Shown one piece after another: positions 21,001 to 27,660 of a stretch of 64,000 nucleotides of DNA (its first letter is position 1; every line of letters begins with the position of its first letter). Below the pieces are notes generated by a model. The model was given only the letters and a program-made list of their open reading frames with translations. It was not told where the DNA came from and ran no database searches. The position numbers and the translations under genes were made by a program. Origin of the DNA: Arion vulgaris (taxonomy: Eukaryota; Mollusca; Gastropoda; Stylommatophora; Arionidae); the NCBI GenBank assembly GCA_020796225.1, contig CM036758.1, positions 72,694,866-72,758,865 on the forward strand, read 5' to 3'.

Positions 21001-22872
21001 ACTTTTTCACTCCACATATGTATGTATCATAATGATGTATGTATATGCAAGTTCAACTGTAATTTACTTATTTATTTGCACTTGTGTATGCTTCAAAAAT
21101 AGTGTCTTTTGTTGCCTCTGTTATCTCTGAGGTACACTGTCTGTTGGTAATCTGCTTATGTGGCTGAACCATCTAATTTGTTGTTTCTTGATGAAGTTCA
21201 GACTGATATTGTACCCACTTTTTTCCTGATGTCTTCATTTCTCAATCAGTCTCTTCTTGTTACCCCCAGCATTCTGCGTAGACATTTCATCTCTGTTGTG
21301 ACTAGTTTTCTTCTGTCATTTGATGTCATCGTCCAGGTTTGGTAGTTAATGTGTTTATATTTATGTGTCAGCTGCTTCAATTTTTACTTTTACCATTTTC
21401 AGTATCAGCACTATTATTCTCTTCTTCATTCATAAGTGCAGTATTTAACCTTTGATCATGTTTCAAATTATCAAACAATTTTTCATTTGTCTTAACAAGT
21501 AGATATTTATGAATCGTCTAAAATTAAGATTATTTTTAAAAGGACCTGTCTATGCATTTAGGGGCCTACCAAACCAATGTGCAACGTGTACACGTTCTTG
21601 GCAAAGATCAAACATAACACAAAGAGTGATTAAAATTGGTCGTAAAGAACGAATGCAAAGAAGAAGAAAAGGACCCGTGTGTTGTTGGGGCCGCGGGGAG
21701 CAAAGAATAGTAACACTGTGACCTACAAAGCATGTCATAAGAGGCAACTGAGGTAGTAGCCTAGGAAGCTGCCTAATAAATAAAAAGCATAGCAGAAAAG
21801 GGATGTGTTGGCCTCATACAAATCACAAAGAGTGGTTAACAAGTGGTCGTTATGGAGCTTTTGAAGAAGAAGATTTTCAAAAGAACATGTGTTACCTTCA
21901 AACTGTTATTGTTCACTTTATATAAGAGATTTCCACAACAATCATAACCAGAGTTCAGATAATGAAACTTGCCATTTCAGCTTTCCAATCGGAGACCGAG
22001 AATAACAACCCACAAGAGTTACTGCTACCAGAGACCATTCAAGAATGTGCGGATGTTGTAGGTACAAGTTTACTGTAACAGCCTTTGTTTTAATTTTGTC
22101 AAATTTAGTTACACATTTTTTTGGTGGTCATTTTTAGCAATCATTAAGTAACTTTTCCAAGTATCAGAAACAGAACTATGGTGCTGTCAGAATGAATAGC
22201 ATCAGCCTGTGTTTTTTGTGACTTTAAAGACCATTCTTCTTCTTCAGTCTTCCCCTAGGAGGCATAAGTCCGCAACCAAGGCCTTTAGGCCTTCCGATTC
22301 AAGACCATCATTTCCAGATCTCTCCACTCTCCCCATTTTCTCACATTCCATCTTCAACTCTCGTCTCCAGGTGTTCTGGAGTCTTCCCTTACCTCTATTA
22401 CCCTGTTGGTTCCACCAGAAGGCATGTCTGGTGATGATGCTGTCTGGTGGTCTCCTCAGTGTGTGTCCTATCCATCGCCACCTTCTGCATCTTATCTCTT
22501 GGTCCACTTGGTGTTGTCCCGCTCTATCCCACAGTTCCCTGTTTGTGGTTCTGTCATACCATCGCAGATGGAGTATCCTGCGCAGGCATCTATTAATGAA
22601 TGTCTGCAACTTTTTGGTGTTCCCTTAGTTGTTCTCCATGTCTCCTCTCCATATAGATTTGAATCATTTGACCATTGCTTGCTATACAATTTTACTTCCT
22701 TCTTCCTCACATATGATTGTTTTTATCAGATGTAACAGATCCACTAAATACACCACAAGTTGCAGTTAAATTGGTTAAGCCAACTGGACAGCTTCCCCCA
22801 CGAAGACCAAAGTTGCCCAGAAGTAGCTCCAGCATAAGGAAGACTACAAGTCAAGCGTGTCATTTGATGTAG
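2985..22872 (+). CDS. TIR-domain protein, C-terminal ten exons (gene level)
   Basis: Exons: 2985-3074, 5661-5834, 7399-7469, 9346-9456, 10268-10444, 11884-12354, 16094-16194, 19084-19250, 21981-22061 and 22730-22872 (stop TAG). All introns are GT-AG. About 528 residues are visible. Exons 2-5 make one TIR domain: FISYSWANS in the first strand, a WLDIEQMG turn, a VMIACVSDEYANS strand, NCRMEFRFAV and IPTILAVVGTG. After it come a region with FRLLCEHEQGWH and YLARILAILKHS, then GGLKRC-WLCEKH across exons 7-8. TIR domains signal by self-association or cleave NAD+. Large mollusc proteins, some of them Roco-type, carry this TIR plus tail order as I recall it; that is family recollection, not proof. 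No Roc, COR or LRR is visible, so the N-terminus is either upstream of the window or absent. One phase mismatch lies between exons 2 and 3. PLOD lies convergent downstream. Confidence 0.85.
3210..3490. repeat. Interspersed repeat related to 24880-24985, 36000-36250 and 54030-54120
   Basis: Shares the words CTAACTGATTTTTTGCA, CTTGCTTTCC, CACCAGTG and ATTCAGGCAAGCCTT with the other copies. No coding capacity. Confidence 0.6.
3702..3968 (+). repeat. SINE family A with GAA tail
   Basis: Full-length copy of about 265 bp. The head has AGCAAAGAATAGTAACACTG, the middle GCATGTCATAAG and GGCCTACTTGTAGG, and the 3' end GGTCGATATGGAGC followed by (GAA)n. Confidence 0.85.
4440..5160 (+). mobile_element. 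RNase H-bearing non-LTR element, 3' relic
   Basis: Frames broken by indels read IRDDDIVVYTD, EVITAALHWLSGT, LWYEGMSSAEV, MWIYCPG and [10 protein letters not shown]: an RNase H domain (TD..., CPGHAG, N-E-R-A-D). The shared 3' end with GAGACTGAGCA follows. Plus strand, inactive. Confidence 0.8.
5445..5640 (+). repeat. tRNA-derived SINE (family E)
   Basis: The head has GTAGCATAGAAGTTAG (A-box-like) and GGGGTCAATTCC (B box). The body has GTCGACCCAGTCT, ACCAGAGAAACACTGGG and GTTGACCACAT. It sits just upstream of TIR exon 2. Confidence 0.8.
5661..5834 (+). CDS. TIR gene exon 2: start of TIR domain
   Basis: It encodes 58 residues in phase 0, with acceptor TTTCAACAG and donor GTAAAA. CFISYSWANS is the first beta strand and box 1 of the TIR fold, and SKGVNSWLDIEQMGQ is the second strand and BB-loop side. 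The exon ends in phase 0, while the next exon needs one base, so the frame is interrupted here. See the separate finding. Confidence 0.88.
6035..6515 (+). mobile_element. RNase H-bearing non-LTR element, 3' relic
   Basis: Second copy of the 4440-5160 element. It reads [32 protein letters not shown] and [19 protein letters not shown], then the common 3' end. Less diverged than the first copy. Confidence 0.8.
6895..6985 (-). repeat. SINE family D fragment
   Basis: Short minus copy of the 3' body (AAGGATTGATTTAATTGCACC, CTGCAGAAATAAC), matching the copies at 25289 and 26673. Confidence 0.55.
7399..7469 (+). CDS. TIR gene exon 3
   Basis: The 71-bp exon lies between acceptor TTAACCAG and the strong donor GAG|GTAAGT. 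It reads (G)RIFEDIADGLRKAK then VMIACVSDE, the third TIR strand. Its acceptor side is phase 1, which disagrees with the phase-0 donor of exon 2. Restoring one G at the exon 2 donor (CAGG|GTAAAA) would repair it. The exon 3 sequence also seeds the minisatellite immediately downstream. Confidence 0.85.
7464..7685 (+). repeat. 39-bp minisatellite derived from TIR exon 3
   Basis: Five units plus a partial one, 39 bp each. Each joins GATGAGGTAAGT (the exon 3 end with its donor) to ACATTGCAGATAGTTTGAGA (the exon 3 start). Thirteen codons per unit keep an open frame (DEVSPGYIADSLR). The first unit overlaps the true exon end. Confidence 0.93.
7686..7872. mobile_element. Interspersed element inserted in the minisatellite
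   Basis: About 187 bp, starting TTGTTCATTGTTCATTTGA. It is similar throughout to 41289-41455 (CTCCCAAGCATGTAT, CAGTGTGTTTAG, TCTTGTGGTTTTC). It splits the tandem array in two. Confidence 0.8.
7873..8050 (+). repeat. 37-bp minisatellite ending in a decayed copy of TIR exon 3
   Basis: About four units with GATGAGATGTCCTGGGT replacing the 39-bp variant. At 7991-8050 the last unit continues past the usual junction into a degenerate copy of the rest of exon 3 (TCATGACAGCTTGTATGTTTG for TCATGATAGCTTGTGTGTCTG). The donor GT is lost. Confidence 0.9.
8052..8560 (+). mobile_element. Non-LTR element 3' relic (RT C-terminus)
   Basis: Frames read [57 protein letters not shown] and VLAWNPQGQ, ending LVEGLCPNPG and a (GA)n tail. 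The same 3' part recurs at 26350. Confidence 0.85.
8901..9003 (+). repeat. SINE family A, 3' part
   Basis: Contains AGGCCCGGATCACATAC, CACAAAGAGTGG, GATATGGAGCG and (GAA)n. Confidence 0.8.
9120..9275 (-). mobile_element. Non-LTR relic
   Basis: Close match to 47495-47640 (CCTGTATGCCTCACAGCG, AAACGGGCCCTAGTATGCG), part of the same reverse-transcriptase family; minus orientation inferred from that copy. Confidence 0.6.
9346..9456 (+). CDS. TIR gene exon 4
   Basis: The exon has 37 codons, phase 0 on both sides, acceptor ATTTTCAG and donor GTATGT. It encodes YANSKNCRMEFRFAV and IPTILAVVGTGYIWERSE. The glutamate in CRMEF sits where NAD+-cleaving TIR domains keep their catalytic Glu, by motif position. 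Confidence 0.9.
9520..9690 (-). mobile_element. Non-LTR 3' end
   Basis: Contains a reverse-oriented end (TCTATTGTCTATTCCCAGG, GATGTAGTTGGCTGTCCACT). The same end is forward at 50940-51058, where it follows an RT tail, and reverse again at 27430-27560. Confidence 0.65.
9756..9955 (-). repeat. SINE family A
   Basis: Reverse copy: CCATATCGACCACTTGTTAA, then GCCAGCACATCCGATTTCTG and TTCTTTGCTTCCCTTG. Confidence 0.8.
10268..10444 (+). CDS. TIR gene exon 5: end of TIR domain and linker
   Basis: The exon has 59 codons, phase 0 on both sides, acceptor TTTCCACAG and donor GTAATC. IGLLTAGHSLSCPKVNL and EAGLLDLLKEVQRFLP close the TIR fold. A Ser/Thr/Asp-rich linker follows. Confidence 0.88.
10527..10690 (-). 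mobile_element. 3' end of RNase H-bearing non-LTR element
   Basis: Reverse copy of the common 3' end (GGTTACTGAACTGACAT, GTACTCAGTCTCC, ATGCATACTGATGGTTCC), directly after TIR exon 5. Confidence 0.75.
10715..10950 (+). mobile_element. RT C-terminal relic
   Basis: Reads [19 protein letters not shown], a degenerate GR-rich stretch, then TWRRELEAD and MKFVEDLC, the same element type as 22240-22720. Confidence 0.7.
11198..11431 (+). repeat. tRNA-derived SINE (family G)
   Basis: The head has TAGTGAGCTTGAGCAC and a B-box-like TGGTCAAACTCCC. The body has TCAGAAAGCAATGGCAAACT and GTAAAGGATAT. Other copies: 30335, 51340, 52855 (split), 61745 and 63643. Confidence 0.8.
11441..11545 (+). repeat. Penelope-type 3'-end repeat
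   Basis: Contains AGCCTTTTGGTTGAAACGTGG and TTTTGTAAAACTACAGCA, a degenerate copy of the 43640-43745 segment. Confidence 0.75.
11884..12354 (+). CDS. TIR gene exon 6: conserved C-terminal region
   Basis: This is the longest exon (157 codons, phase 0 on both sides), with acceptor TTCACAG and donor GTTTAT. It starts with a helix (EALELAQRKMLRHIVQH), then a Lys-rich, probably disordered stretch. FRLLCEHEQGWH and YLARILAILKHS follow, the most conserved-looking part of the tail. The function of this region is not known to me. Confidence 0.88.
12490..12640 (+). mobile_element. Non-LTR 3' relic
   Basis: Reads SSMEEVERVAQNKAVWRN and LQALCNV, the same tail as on the minus strand at 62960-63070 and 56180-56300. 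Confidence 0.65.
12641..13080 (+). mobile_element. RT C-terminal relic
   Basis: Broken frames begin MATYGCESWTITQTIKNK and continue with FYRNVLRTF; the same family as 23000-23430 (minus) and 37780-38380 (plus). Confidence 0.65.
13211..13240. repeat. 12-bp inverted repeat with TTAA at both inner ends
   Basis: AAAAGGAGTTAA and TTAACTCCTTTT are separated by 6 nt. The TTAA-ending arms recall the TTAA-bordered elements elsewhere in the window. Confidence 0.7.
13261..13363 (+). repeat. SINE family B, 3' part
   Basis: Contains CAATGTGCAACGTATGCAC, GATTAAAATTGGTCGTAAAG and a GAA tail. Confidence 0.8.
13984..14170 (+). repeat. tRNA-derived SINE (family E)
   Basis: Contains AGCTTAGTGGTTAGTGCAG (A-box-like), GGATCAAAGTCCC (B-box-like), then AGAGAAACACTGGAAA and GTGATGGTAATCAC. 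Confidence 0.75.
14690..15130. other. CpG-rich island inside TIR intron 6
   Basis: CpG is clearly denser than in the flanks (AACCGCGCG, ATGGCGGAC, GCGGTCGCGG). An ATG in good context at 14914 opens MADSGYDEQAQSAVCSYIAG before a stop. An overlapping frame continues with KLDFVVIDVPSTRIAIQV. A plus-strand promoter or first exon is possible but unproven. A 113-codon minus-strand frame has no recognisable motif. Confidence 0.4.
15180..15345 (+). CDS. Possible coding exon of a nested gene
   Basis: After an acceptor-like TTCATTGGCACAG the frame ERSNYGVTRCSEV, TVLMNYICSVFNATPQL, YRVKTLDLLRATKMMYVIK is open and protein-like in composition. It ends against a SINE family B insertion. I do not recognise the family. 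It could be the continuation of the CpG island's gene, or a transposon protein relic. Confidence 0.3.
15348..15510 (-). repeat. SINE family B
   Basis: Reverse copy starting with the TTC tail, then ACGACCAATTTTAATCACTC, TTGGTTTGGTAGGCCCC and GGACACGTGCATCCAATTTC. Confidence 0.85.
16094..16194 (+). CDS. TIR gene exon 7
   Basis: Acceptor TTCCACAG; starts in phase 0 and ends in phase 2 before GTACAT. It encodes WCPKSMPDFQSQYKSLVQMA and GGLKR. Joined to exon 6 it gives KKIEE-WCPKSM, and joined to exon 8 it gives GGLKRCQIP, both uninterrupted. Confidence 0.85.
16330..16895 (-). mobile_element. Non-LTR ORF2 N-terminus (AP-type endonuclease)
   Basis: The minus strand reads LKYLCIGYWNCRSAKQQGT and DFDIFMIQETN, the start of an apurinic-type endonuclease (xWNCRS... 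xxQET). Farther along it reads ENILDFLEKLSDGTSYLMM, where the family continues to GDFN. A Lys/Arg-rich stretch precedes it. Frameshifted and truncated. The only endonuclease part seen in the window. Confidence 0.78.
17253..17610 (-). mobile_element. RNase H-bearing non-LTR 3' relic
   Basis: The minus strand reads [38 protein letters not shown] and MDVESIKLFKQFG; the same family as 6035 and 34270. Confidence 0.8.
17835..18440. mobile_element. TTAA-bordered inverted-repeat element
   Basis: The left end TTAACTCTTTCACTC and right end GAGTGAAAGAGTTAA are perfect 15-bp inverses. TTAA at both borders is the piggyBac target site. An RT relic (18040-18390, minus) lies inside. Confidence 0.65.
18040..18390 (-). 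mobile_element. RT C-terminal relic
   Basis: Minus frames read LCYQCQAWPITAANERKI, MTEMRCLRRAAGVTIRDK, RNEEIRRRLDVKP and IKWFGHLTRM. Confidence 0.8.
18510..18960 (+). repeat. tRNA-derived SINE, long
   Basis: The head has TCTGTGACGGAGAGGTTAAT (A-box-like) and ACCAGGTTCGCTCCC (B box). The body has AAAGAACCTTTGGCAG and a 3' CACTGCCGCTGAGATC segment shared with 26170-26230. Confidence 0.7.
19084..19250 (+). CDS. TIR gene exon 8
   Basis: Acceptor TATCTTTCAG, donor GTAAGA, entering in phase 2 and leaving in phase 1. It encodes CQIPNGKSLWLCEKHREH, a short Cys/His signature that pairs with LCEHEQGWH of exon 6, then an acidic low-complexity tail. Confidence 0.85.
19405..19613 (+). repeat. tRNA-derived SINE (family C)
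   Basis: About 210 bp: a CCCTGCGTGTTCGCATCGTG head, B box GGGTTCAATTC, then CACCGAACCGAAGGGTTACG and CTCAAGTGCTTCTGGATCGG with an A/T tail. Five plus-strand copies in the window. Confidence 0.88.
19615..20080 (+). mobile_element. RT C-terminal relic
   Basis: Reads MRCLRKAVNKTRRDHIRNEE, IKKQRLKWFRHLVRV and NTLVERAYN; the same family as 18040-18390 and 50640-51058. It follows the SINE directly. Confidence 0.75.
20270..20412 (+). mobile_element. Non-LTR 3' relic, truncated
   Basis: Reads [18 protein letters not shown] and [19 protein letters not shown], matching 62340-62500. Cut short by a SINE family A copy. Confidence 0.75.
20411..20540 (-). repeat. SINE family A, partial
   Basis: Head half only, reversed (TTTATTTACTAGGGTAGCAT, CTTTGCTTCCCTTGCGGG). 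Confidence 0.8.
21100..21345 (-). mobile_element. RT C-terminal relic
   Basis: Reverse fragment with words shared with 32040-32225 and 47690-47885 (TCTGTTGGTAATCTGCTTA, CCCAGCATTCTGCG). Confidence 0.65.
21541..21671 (+). repeat. SINE family B, 3' part
   Basis: Contains GGGGCCTACCAAACCAATG, GATTAAAATTGGTCGTAAAG and a GAA tail. A family A copy begins at its tail. Confidence 0.85.
21672..21872 (+). repeat. SINE family A
   Basis: Starts at the family B tail: GGAGCAAAGAATAGTAACACT through AGAAGAAG. It may have inserted into the GAA tract. Confidence 0.85.
21981..22061 (+). CDS. TIR gene exon 9
   Basis: Acceptor GCCATTTCAG, donor G|GTACAA, phase 1 on both sides. It encodes AFQSETENNNPQELLLPETI and a short acidic continuation, predicted to be disordered. 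It is accepted because both phases fit its neighbours and no stop is created. Confidence 0.75.
   Translation, partial: LSNRRPRITTHKSYCYQRPFKNVRML
22240..22720 (-). mobile_element. RT C-terminal relic
   Basis: A 121-codon minus frame reads [55 protein letters not shown] and RRELKMECEKMG. It inserted just upstream of the last TIR exon. Confidence 0.88.
22730..22872 (+). CDS. TIR gene last exon with CaaX-like end
   Basis: Acceptor TTTTTATCAG; entry in phase 1 continues the frame to TAG at 22870-22872. It encodes a proline- and arginine-rich tail (PPRRPKLPRSSSSIRKTT) ending SQACHLM. Cys-x-x-Met at the very C-terminus fits the CaaX box used by farnesyltransferase. I see no canonical AATAAA immediately downstream. 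Confidence 0.8.
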
Positions 22873-22999
22873 CAGAACATAATAATTAGCATGACTAAGT
22901 TTTCTTTATGATACCTTATAAACTGTTTTATAATTTTATTTACATCATCAAATAGTTTGTACTGAGCAGGACTTTGCCAACCCCAACAGTTCTCCGGAA

Positions 23000-23430
23000 T
23001 TTCTCTCTTTCTCATAGGCCAGATGTCCAGCCTCTGCAGTCGTCATGTTCAAACCATCAGTTACATCCTGAATCTAATCTCTCTGTGGTCTTCCTCTTCT
23101 TCTCTTTGCCGGTATGCCTCCTTCCATGATGGTCTTCTCCAGCCCTTCATGTCTTTTTATATGTCCAAAATATCTCAATTTTCTCTTTCTTATTTGTAGC
23201 ATCAGCCAGTTTTCTTTGATTTTGAGTTCTTTCTGTATAGATCTATCTGTTCTCTTCTCTGTCCATAATATATGAAGGACTCTTCTGTAACACTTATATA
23301 CAAAAGCACATATATGTTTTTCCACTGCCTTATTAAATGTCCATGCTTCACATCCACACGTTGCCACTGGAAATATGCAGGCTCTTAGTATTCTGATCTT
23401 TGTTTTCTTATCAGTTCCGTTCCATAATGT
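23000..23430 (-). mobile_element. RT C-terminal relic
   Basis: The minus strand reads [55 protein letters not shown] and RRGRPQRD. The least decayed member of its family here. Confidence 0.85.
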
Positions 23431-23534
23431 TTTTAGTTGTTTAATTTTTTTTTACAGCCATGTTTGTAATTTTGAATTGTGTCATTAATTCAATCAGTTT
23501 TCTTGAACTACTTTTGATGTTTTTAATGTCTTTA

Positions 23535-23741
23535 GACGCCCGTCTGCCCAGCGTGTTTGTAGAACGTTGGACTACGGGTGACTATCCTTCTGTGTGTGCG
23601 GGTTCAATTCCGCGGGATGGTAGAAAAAGCCACAGATTCCCCAGATTTATGGTGTTCATGGCACCGAACCGAAGGGTTATGATGTCCATGCACCGAGCCG
23701 AAGAGCTGAAAAGCTCAAGTGCTTCTGGATCGGAAAAAAAT
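23535..23741 (+). repeat. tRNA-derived SINE (family C)
   Basis: B box GGGTTCAATTCC, AACCGAAGGGTTATGATG and CTTCTGGATCGG. Confidence 0.88.
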
Positions 23742-23844
23742 GTCTTCAGACAGACTAGCACTTTTCTTGTATATTCAGAATTGGATTTTCTTTTTTTCAT
23801 GTAGAATCCCATGCTATGTATTAAAGGATCTTCCTGATCATGTG

Positions 23845-24060
23845 TGACAAATTAGTGTAATGCATAAGCGTTTGTCTATCGACTCTCAACAAAAGGGTTG
23901 TGGGTTCAATCCCACAATTGATATTCTACTTGTGAGGACAGGAAGTGGTCCTCCTGCATACTAGGACCAATCGTGCACTTGATGTTCCTCATGGAGGAAA
24001 GGAATTGGACCTCCTACACTTTAGGACCTTATAAATATGGAGTGACTTCATACCTTAAGG
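23845..24060 (+). repeat. tRNA-derived SINE with internal duplication
   Basis: Head GCATAAGCGTTTGTCTATCG, B box GGGTTCAATCCC. The GAGGACAGGAAGTGGTCCTCC segment is repeated imperfectly 60 bp on (GGAATTGGACCTCC). Confidence 0.65.
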
Positions 24061-24450
24061 TCTGAAAAGGCTACAGGAAATGAAAATTTCTAAGGGTAAT
24101 TATATAAGACCGAGAGAAATAAAAGTTGCTTGCCCGAAGCTGTCGCCAGGCACATGCAGGTCATCGGTTTTATTTTCTCCTTAACAGAAAAAAACTTTTG
24201 ATCTTACCCGGGTCAAGCACCGAATTTCTCTTCAGGAAACACACCAATGTTTAACCATTTGGTCACTAGATCCCAGTTGCTTTATGAAACCTCTTTAATT
24301 TGACGGTGTTACTGTAAATATTACTTAGTTGAGATCTAACCAATATTGTCTCTATTGTATATTTTAATGTCATGCTACTGTAAAACTATTTATTTTTATA
24401 CTGACTATAATCTTTTATGTTTTATAATTATTAAAATTTCTCCATCTCCT

Positions 24451-24772
24451 TTGAACGCTCCTTATGGACCAATTGTTAACCACTCTGTGTGATTTGTATG
24501 TGATCTGAGCCTAAGAGTGATTGCACGTTGTTAACCACTCTGTGTGATTGACCACTTGTTAACCACTCTGTGTGATTTATTTGTGATCTGAGCCTAAGAG
24601 TGATTGTACGTTGTGCCAGTTATACACCTACAAGGAGGCCAGCACATTCAATTCCTGCTTCGCTTTTTATTTACTAGGGTAGCTTTTCTAGGCCCCTAGG
24701 CCTCTTACGATATGCCTTGTAGGTCGCAGTGGTGCTATTCTTTGCTTCCTTCGGGCCCGCACCATAAAGGCG
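24451..24772 (-). repeat. SINE family A with internal duplication
   Basis: Reverse copy in which the GTTAACCACTCTGTGTGATT segment occurs three times, so it is longer (about 320 bp) than other copies. Confidence 0.8.
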
Positions 24773-25025
24773 ATTAAATACTTCAATATTTAATGTGCCG
24801 GTACACTTCCTTCAAATCAGATGTAGAAGTTTTGCTAATTTGCTGAGTTTGAGAAAAGTTCACAAGTAATCTTCTTCTTCTGCATTTGCCAGCTATGAAT
24901 TCAGGTATAGTCAACGCATCTTCTATGGTACTTCTGATTTATTTTTGCGTGAAGGCCTGTTTGTTTAATTTTCAGTGCCGCACGCCATACAGGCATTTTA
25001 AATGTTTAAGGGGTTTTGAAGCCAA

Positions 25026-25283
25026 AGGCGCCCGAGAGGTTACCGGGGCCCAAATTTGGGGTGTAAAGAATAGAACCACTGTTACCTGCCACGCATGTCG
25101 TAAGAGGCGACTAAGGAGGTTTGGCTGAAATCGGATGCATGTGTCCTAAACGTGTAGAATTCTATGCGTTTAGGGGCCTACCAAACCAATGTGCAACGTA
25201 TACACGTTCTTGGCAAAGATCAAACATATCACAAAGAGTGATTAAAATTGGTCATAAAGAATGAACGCAAAGAGGAAGAAGAA
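25026..25283 (+). repeat. SINE family B, full length
   Basis: The head GCCCGAGAGGTTACCGGGGC is tRNA-like. It continues with GTAAAGAATAGAACCACTG, CGACTAAGGAGGTTTGGCTG, ACACGTTCTTGGCAAAGATC and a GAAGAAG tail. Confidence 0.9.
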
Positions 25284-25288
25284 AGCCA

Positions 25289-25526
25289 AAGGATTGACTT
25301 CATTGCACCGGTTTTACCCACATGGCTTGGTCCCTCTCCGCAGAAATGGCACGCCATCTGCCGAGAGTATCGCATAAAGCACGAACTCCGTAGCTCCAGC
25401 AACAATCCTAGGGGTCTCTGAAAAAACTGCACTCGTGAACAGAACGGCGCGGTCCGGATTCAAACTCACGACCTTCGACTCACAGGGCAAAGGGCGTAAC
25501 CACTTAGCCACAGAGACATACAGGCA
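25289..25526 (-). repeat. tRNA-derived SINE (family D)
   Basis: Reverse copy. On the minus strand the head carries GTCTCTGTGGCTAAGTGG and B box GAGTTTGAATCC; the body carries AGGATTGTTGCTGGAGCTAC. Confidence 0.85.
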
Positions 25527-25706
25527 TACCTTTTCCTACTTCAGAGGTGGCAAGAAATGGTGTTGGCTATATCACCTCCAAACGTTAACGGATAGTGCCA
25601 CCAGTAACACTTCATATCCGTAGTGTTTGATAAAAGTAAAAATTCATTTTCATAAAATGCTGTATATTGGGGAAATACAATGTCAGGTCTGTATATTTGT
25701 TTTTGG

Positions 25707-25908
25707 CCCGCCTGCCCAGCGTGTTCGTAGCGCGTTGGACTGTGGGTGACTAGCCCTCTGTGAGTACGGGTTCAATTCCACGGGCTGGCAGAAAAGCCAC
25801 AGGTTCCCAAGATTCACAGTGTTCGTGGCACCGAACTGATGAGTTACGATGTCCATGGCACCGAGCCGAAGAGCTGAAAGCTCAAGTGCTTCTAGATCGG
25901 AAAAAATA
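25707..25908 (+). repeat. tRNA-derived SINE (family C)
   Basis: TAGCGCGTTGGACTGTGG (A-box region), GGGTTCAATTCC, GCTCAAGTGCTTCTAGATCG. Confidence 0.88.
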
Positions 25909-25939
25909 TATTTGTTTTTGACCAATTTCTGTTTAAAAT

Positions 25940-26045
25940 ATCTTCAATGCACTCCGGACGTGTCGTAGCTGCTCCGATCTCCTTCGCAATATCTCAAACA
26001 GCGTCCAGCAACTAACCATACCAGTTTGATGTCGATTTATGAGCC
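25940..26045. repeat. Interspersed repeat (GCACTCCGGAC type)
   Basis: Shares ATCTTCAATGCACTCCGGAC, GCTCCGATCTCC and CCAGTTTGATGTCGATT with 36685-36800, 44695-44790 and 8690-8775. Confidence 0.65.
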
Positions 26046-26349
26046 TATTTATACATGAATTATGCTGCTCTTATCCGACCACTCCAATCTTCAATTTGAT
26101 CTCTTGAAATCTAGCAGTTGAATGCAAACGAACTGTTTCAATAAAACTAAATGAGTTCTATGAAGTGTGCGCACTGCTGCTGAGATCGGAACAAACATTC
26201 CGTAAAGTGCAGTGATGATGGTCATATCAATCATTGTATAAGGAAATTTCTCTATGGTTCAGTATGATCTGTTGTCATTTGATTTGAGGTTTACTAAAGG
26301 TGATCTCTATAGTCCTCTCTTCTATAATTCTCTTTAAAGTTCCTCTAGA

Positions 26350-26580
26350 TTGGTTAAATATAAGAAGAAGGGTCCTTGCCTGGAACCCGCAGGGACAGCG
26401 AAAGAAGGAGAGGCCGAGAAATACATGGAGACAAGATTTGGAGGCGGAGATCAACAATATAAAGAAGAGCTGGAAGGAGCTGCAGGAGATGGCTAGAGAT
26501 AGGAAGACTTGGCATGAGTTGGTTGAGGGCCTATGCCCCAACCAGGGTAAAAGGCAAAAAGAGAGAGAGAGATTGGTTAG
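26350..26580 (+). mobile_element. Non-LTR 3' end with (GA)n tail
   Basis: Reads RRRVLAWNPQGQRKKERPRN, TWRQDLEAEI and ELVEGLCPNQG; near-identical to 8320-8540. Confidence 0.85.
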
Positions 26581-26672
26581 CTCATATCCATTCTTTGTCT
26601 TGTCATATCGCAAGTCTTTTAGTATCTCTTTTCATTTTGTCATGTATCTTTAGTTCATTGTACATTACATGT

Positions 26673-26912
26673 TAGGTGGTCTCTGTGGCTAAGCTCTTGC
26701 CTTGCATTCTGAAGGTAGAGGGTTTTAATCTGGATTGTGTTATTCTGTTGCGAGTGCATTTTTTTCCTAGAGACCCACTAGGATTATTGCAGGAGCTATG
26801 GAATTTGTGCTTTATGCAACACTCTCGACAGGTTTGCATGCCATTTCTGCGAGAGGACCAAACCATATGGGGTAAAACTGATGTAATGAAGTCAATCCTT
26901 GGTCTTTAGACC
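26673..26912 (+). repeat. tRNA-derived SINE (family D)
   Basis: GGTCTCTGTGGCTAAGCTC head, then GCCATTTCTGCGAGAGGACC and AATGAAGTCAATCCTTGG. Confidence 0.85.
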
Positions 26913-26914
26913 TT

Positions 26915-27425
26915 TTTTGCTAGTGTCTTATTTTTTAAAATGAAAGAGTGTGGACCAACCATAGTAGAACGGCAGCAGGCAGGCAGCAATGTAAATACCT
27001 TATGTGTCAACTATGATATGAGAAGGATATAAATATAATACATACGCAAATGTGTATGCAGAGTAAATAAATAGAACAACACAACATAACAATTATGATG
27101 TTGATATATGTTTTTAATTTTACTCAACATGGTAATTTTATTACTAACTGTAACTTGATTTTTGAACTTTTACTCTTTCCTACAATTTATACACAGTATG
27201 GCAACCTTTTGACCCATGCTGAATCACACAATTTATTATATATTATTGATATTTTATTCTCATTTTTTTGTATATTCTATTTTGTCTTTCATTCATAGAT
27301 GACAATAAGGCACTTGAAACATGATCCATCTACTATTATATATAATGATATTATAATTGATGTTATACAATTAGTGAAAAAAGTATTAAACGTGTAGTTA
27401 AAACTACAATGAATATGGCAGTTTG
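26915..27425. other. AT-rich stretch, nothing recognised
   Basis: No splice-bounded coding sequence, tRNA-like head or shared repeat word was found here. Confidence 0.5.
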
Positions 27426-27429
27426 TTCT

Positions 27430-27660
27430 TTTTTATCTATTGTCTATTCCCAGGTGGAAGATGTAGTTGGCTGTCCACTCGCAAGCGTAGGGATGGGAGT
27501 TTAATTTGCGTTCTAGGGCCAGATGAGTCACCCTTTGTGTTATGTCCGTGCTTATGTAGTGTGGTCTTGATATTATCTATCCATCTTTTCTTAGGTCTTC
27601 CTTAGCTCTAGTACCCATCTCTTTTATTGTATGCTGTTATTGGTGGTTGGTTGTATTTCA
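27430..27660 (-). mobile_element. Non-LTR 3' end
   Basis: Reverse copy of the end seen at 9520 and 50940 (TCTATTGTCTATTCCCAGG, GATGAGTCACCCTTTGTG). Confidence 0.65.

Noticed and set aside
2985..22872. Firm assignment to the Roco (Roc-COR) family
   Set aside because: No Roc GTPase or COR motif is visible in the window. The similarity of the tail to mollusc Roco-type proteins is from memory only.
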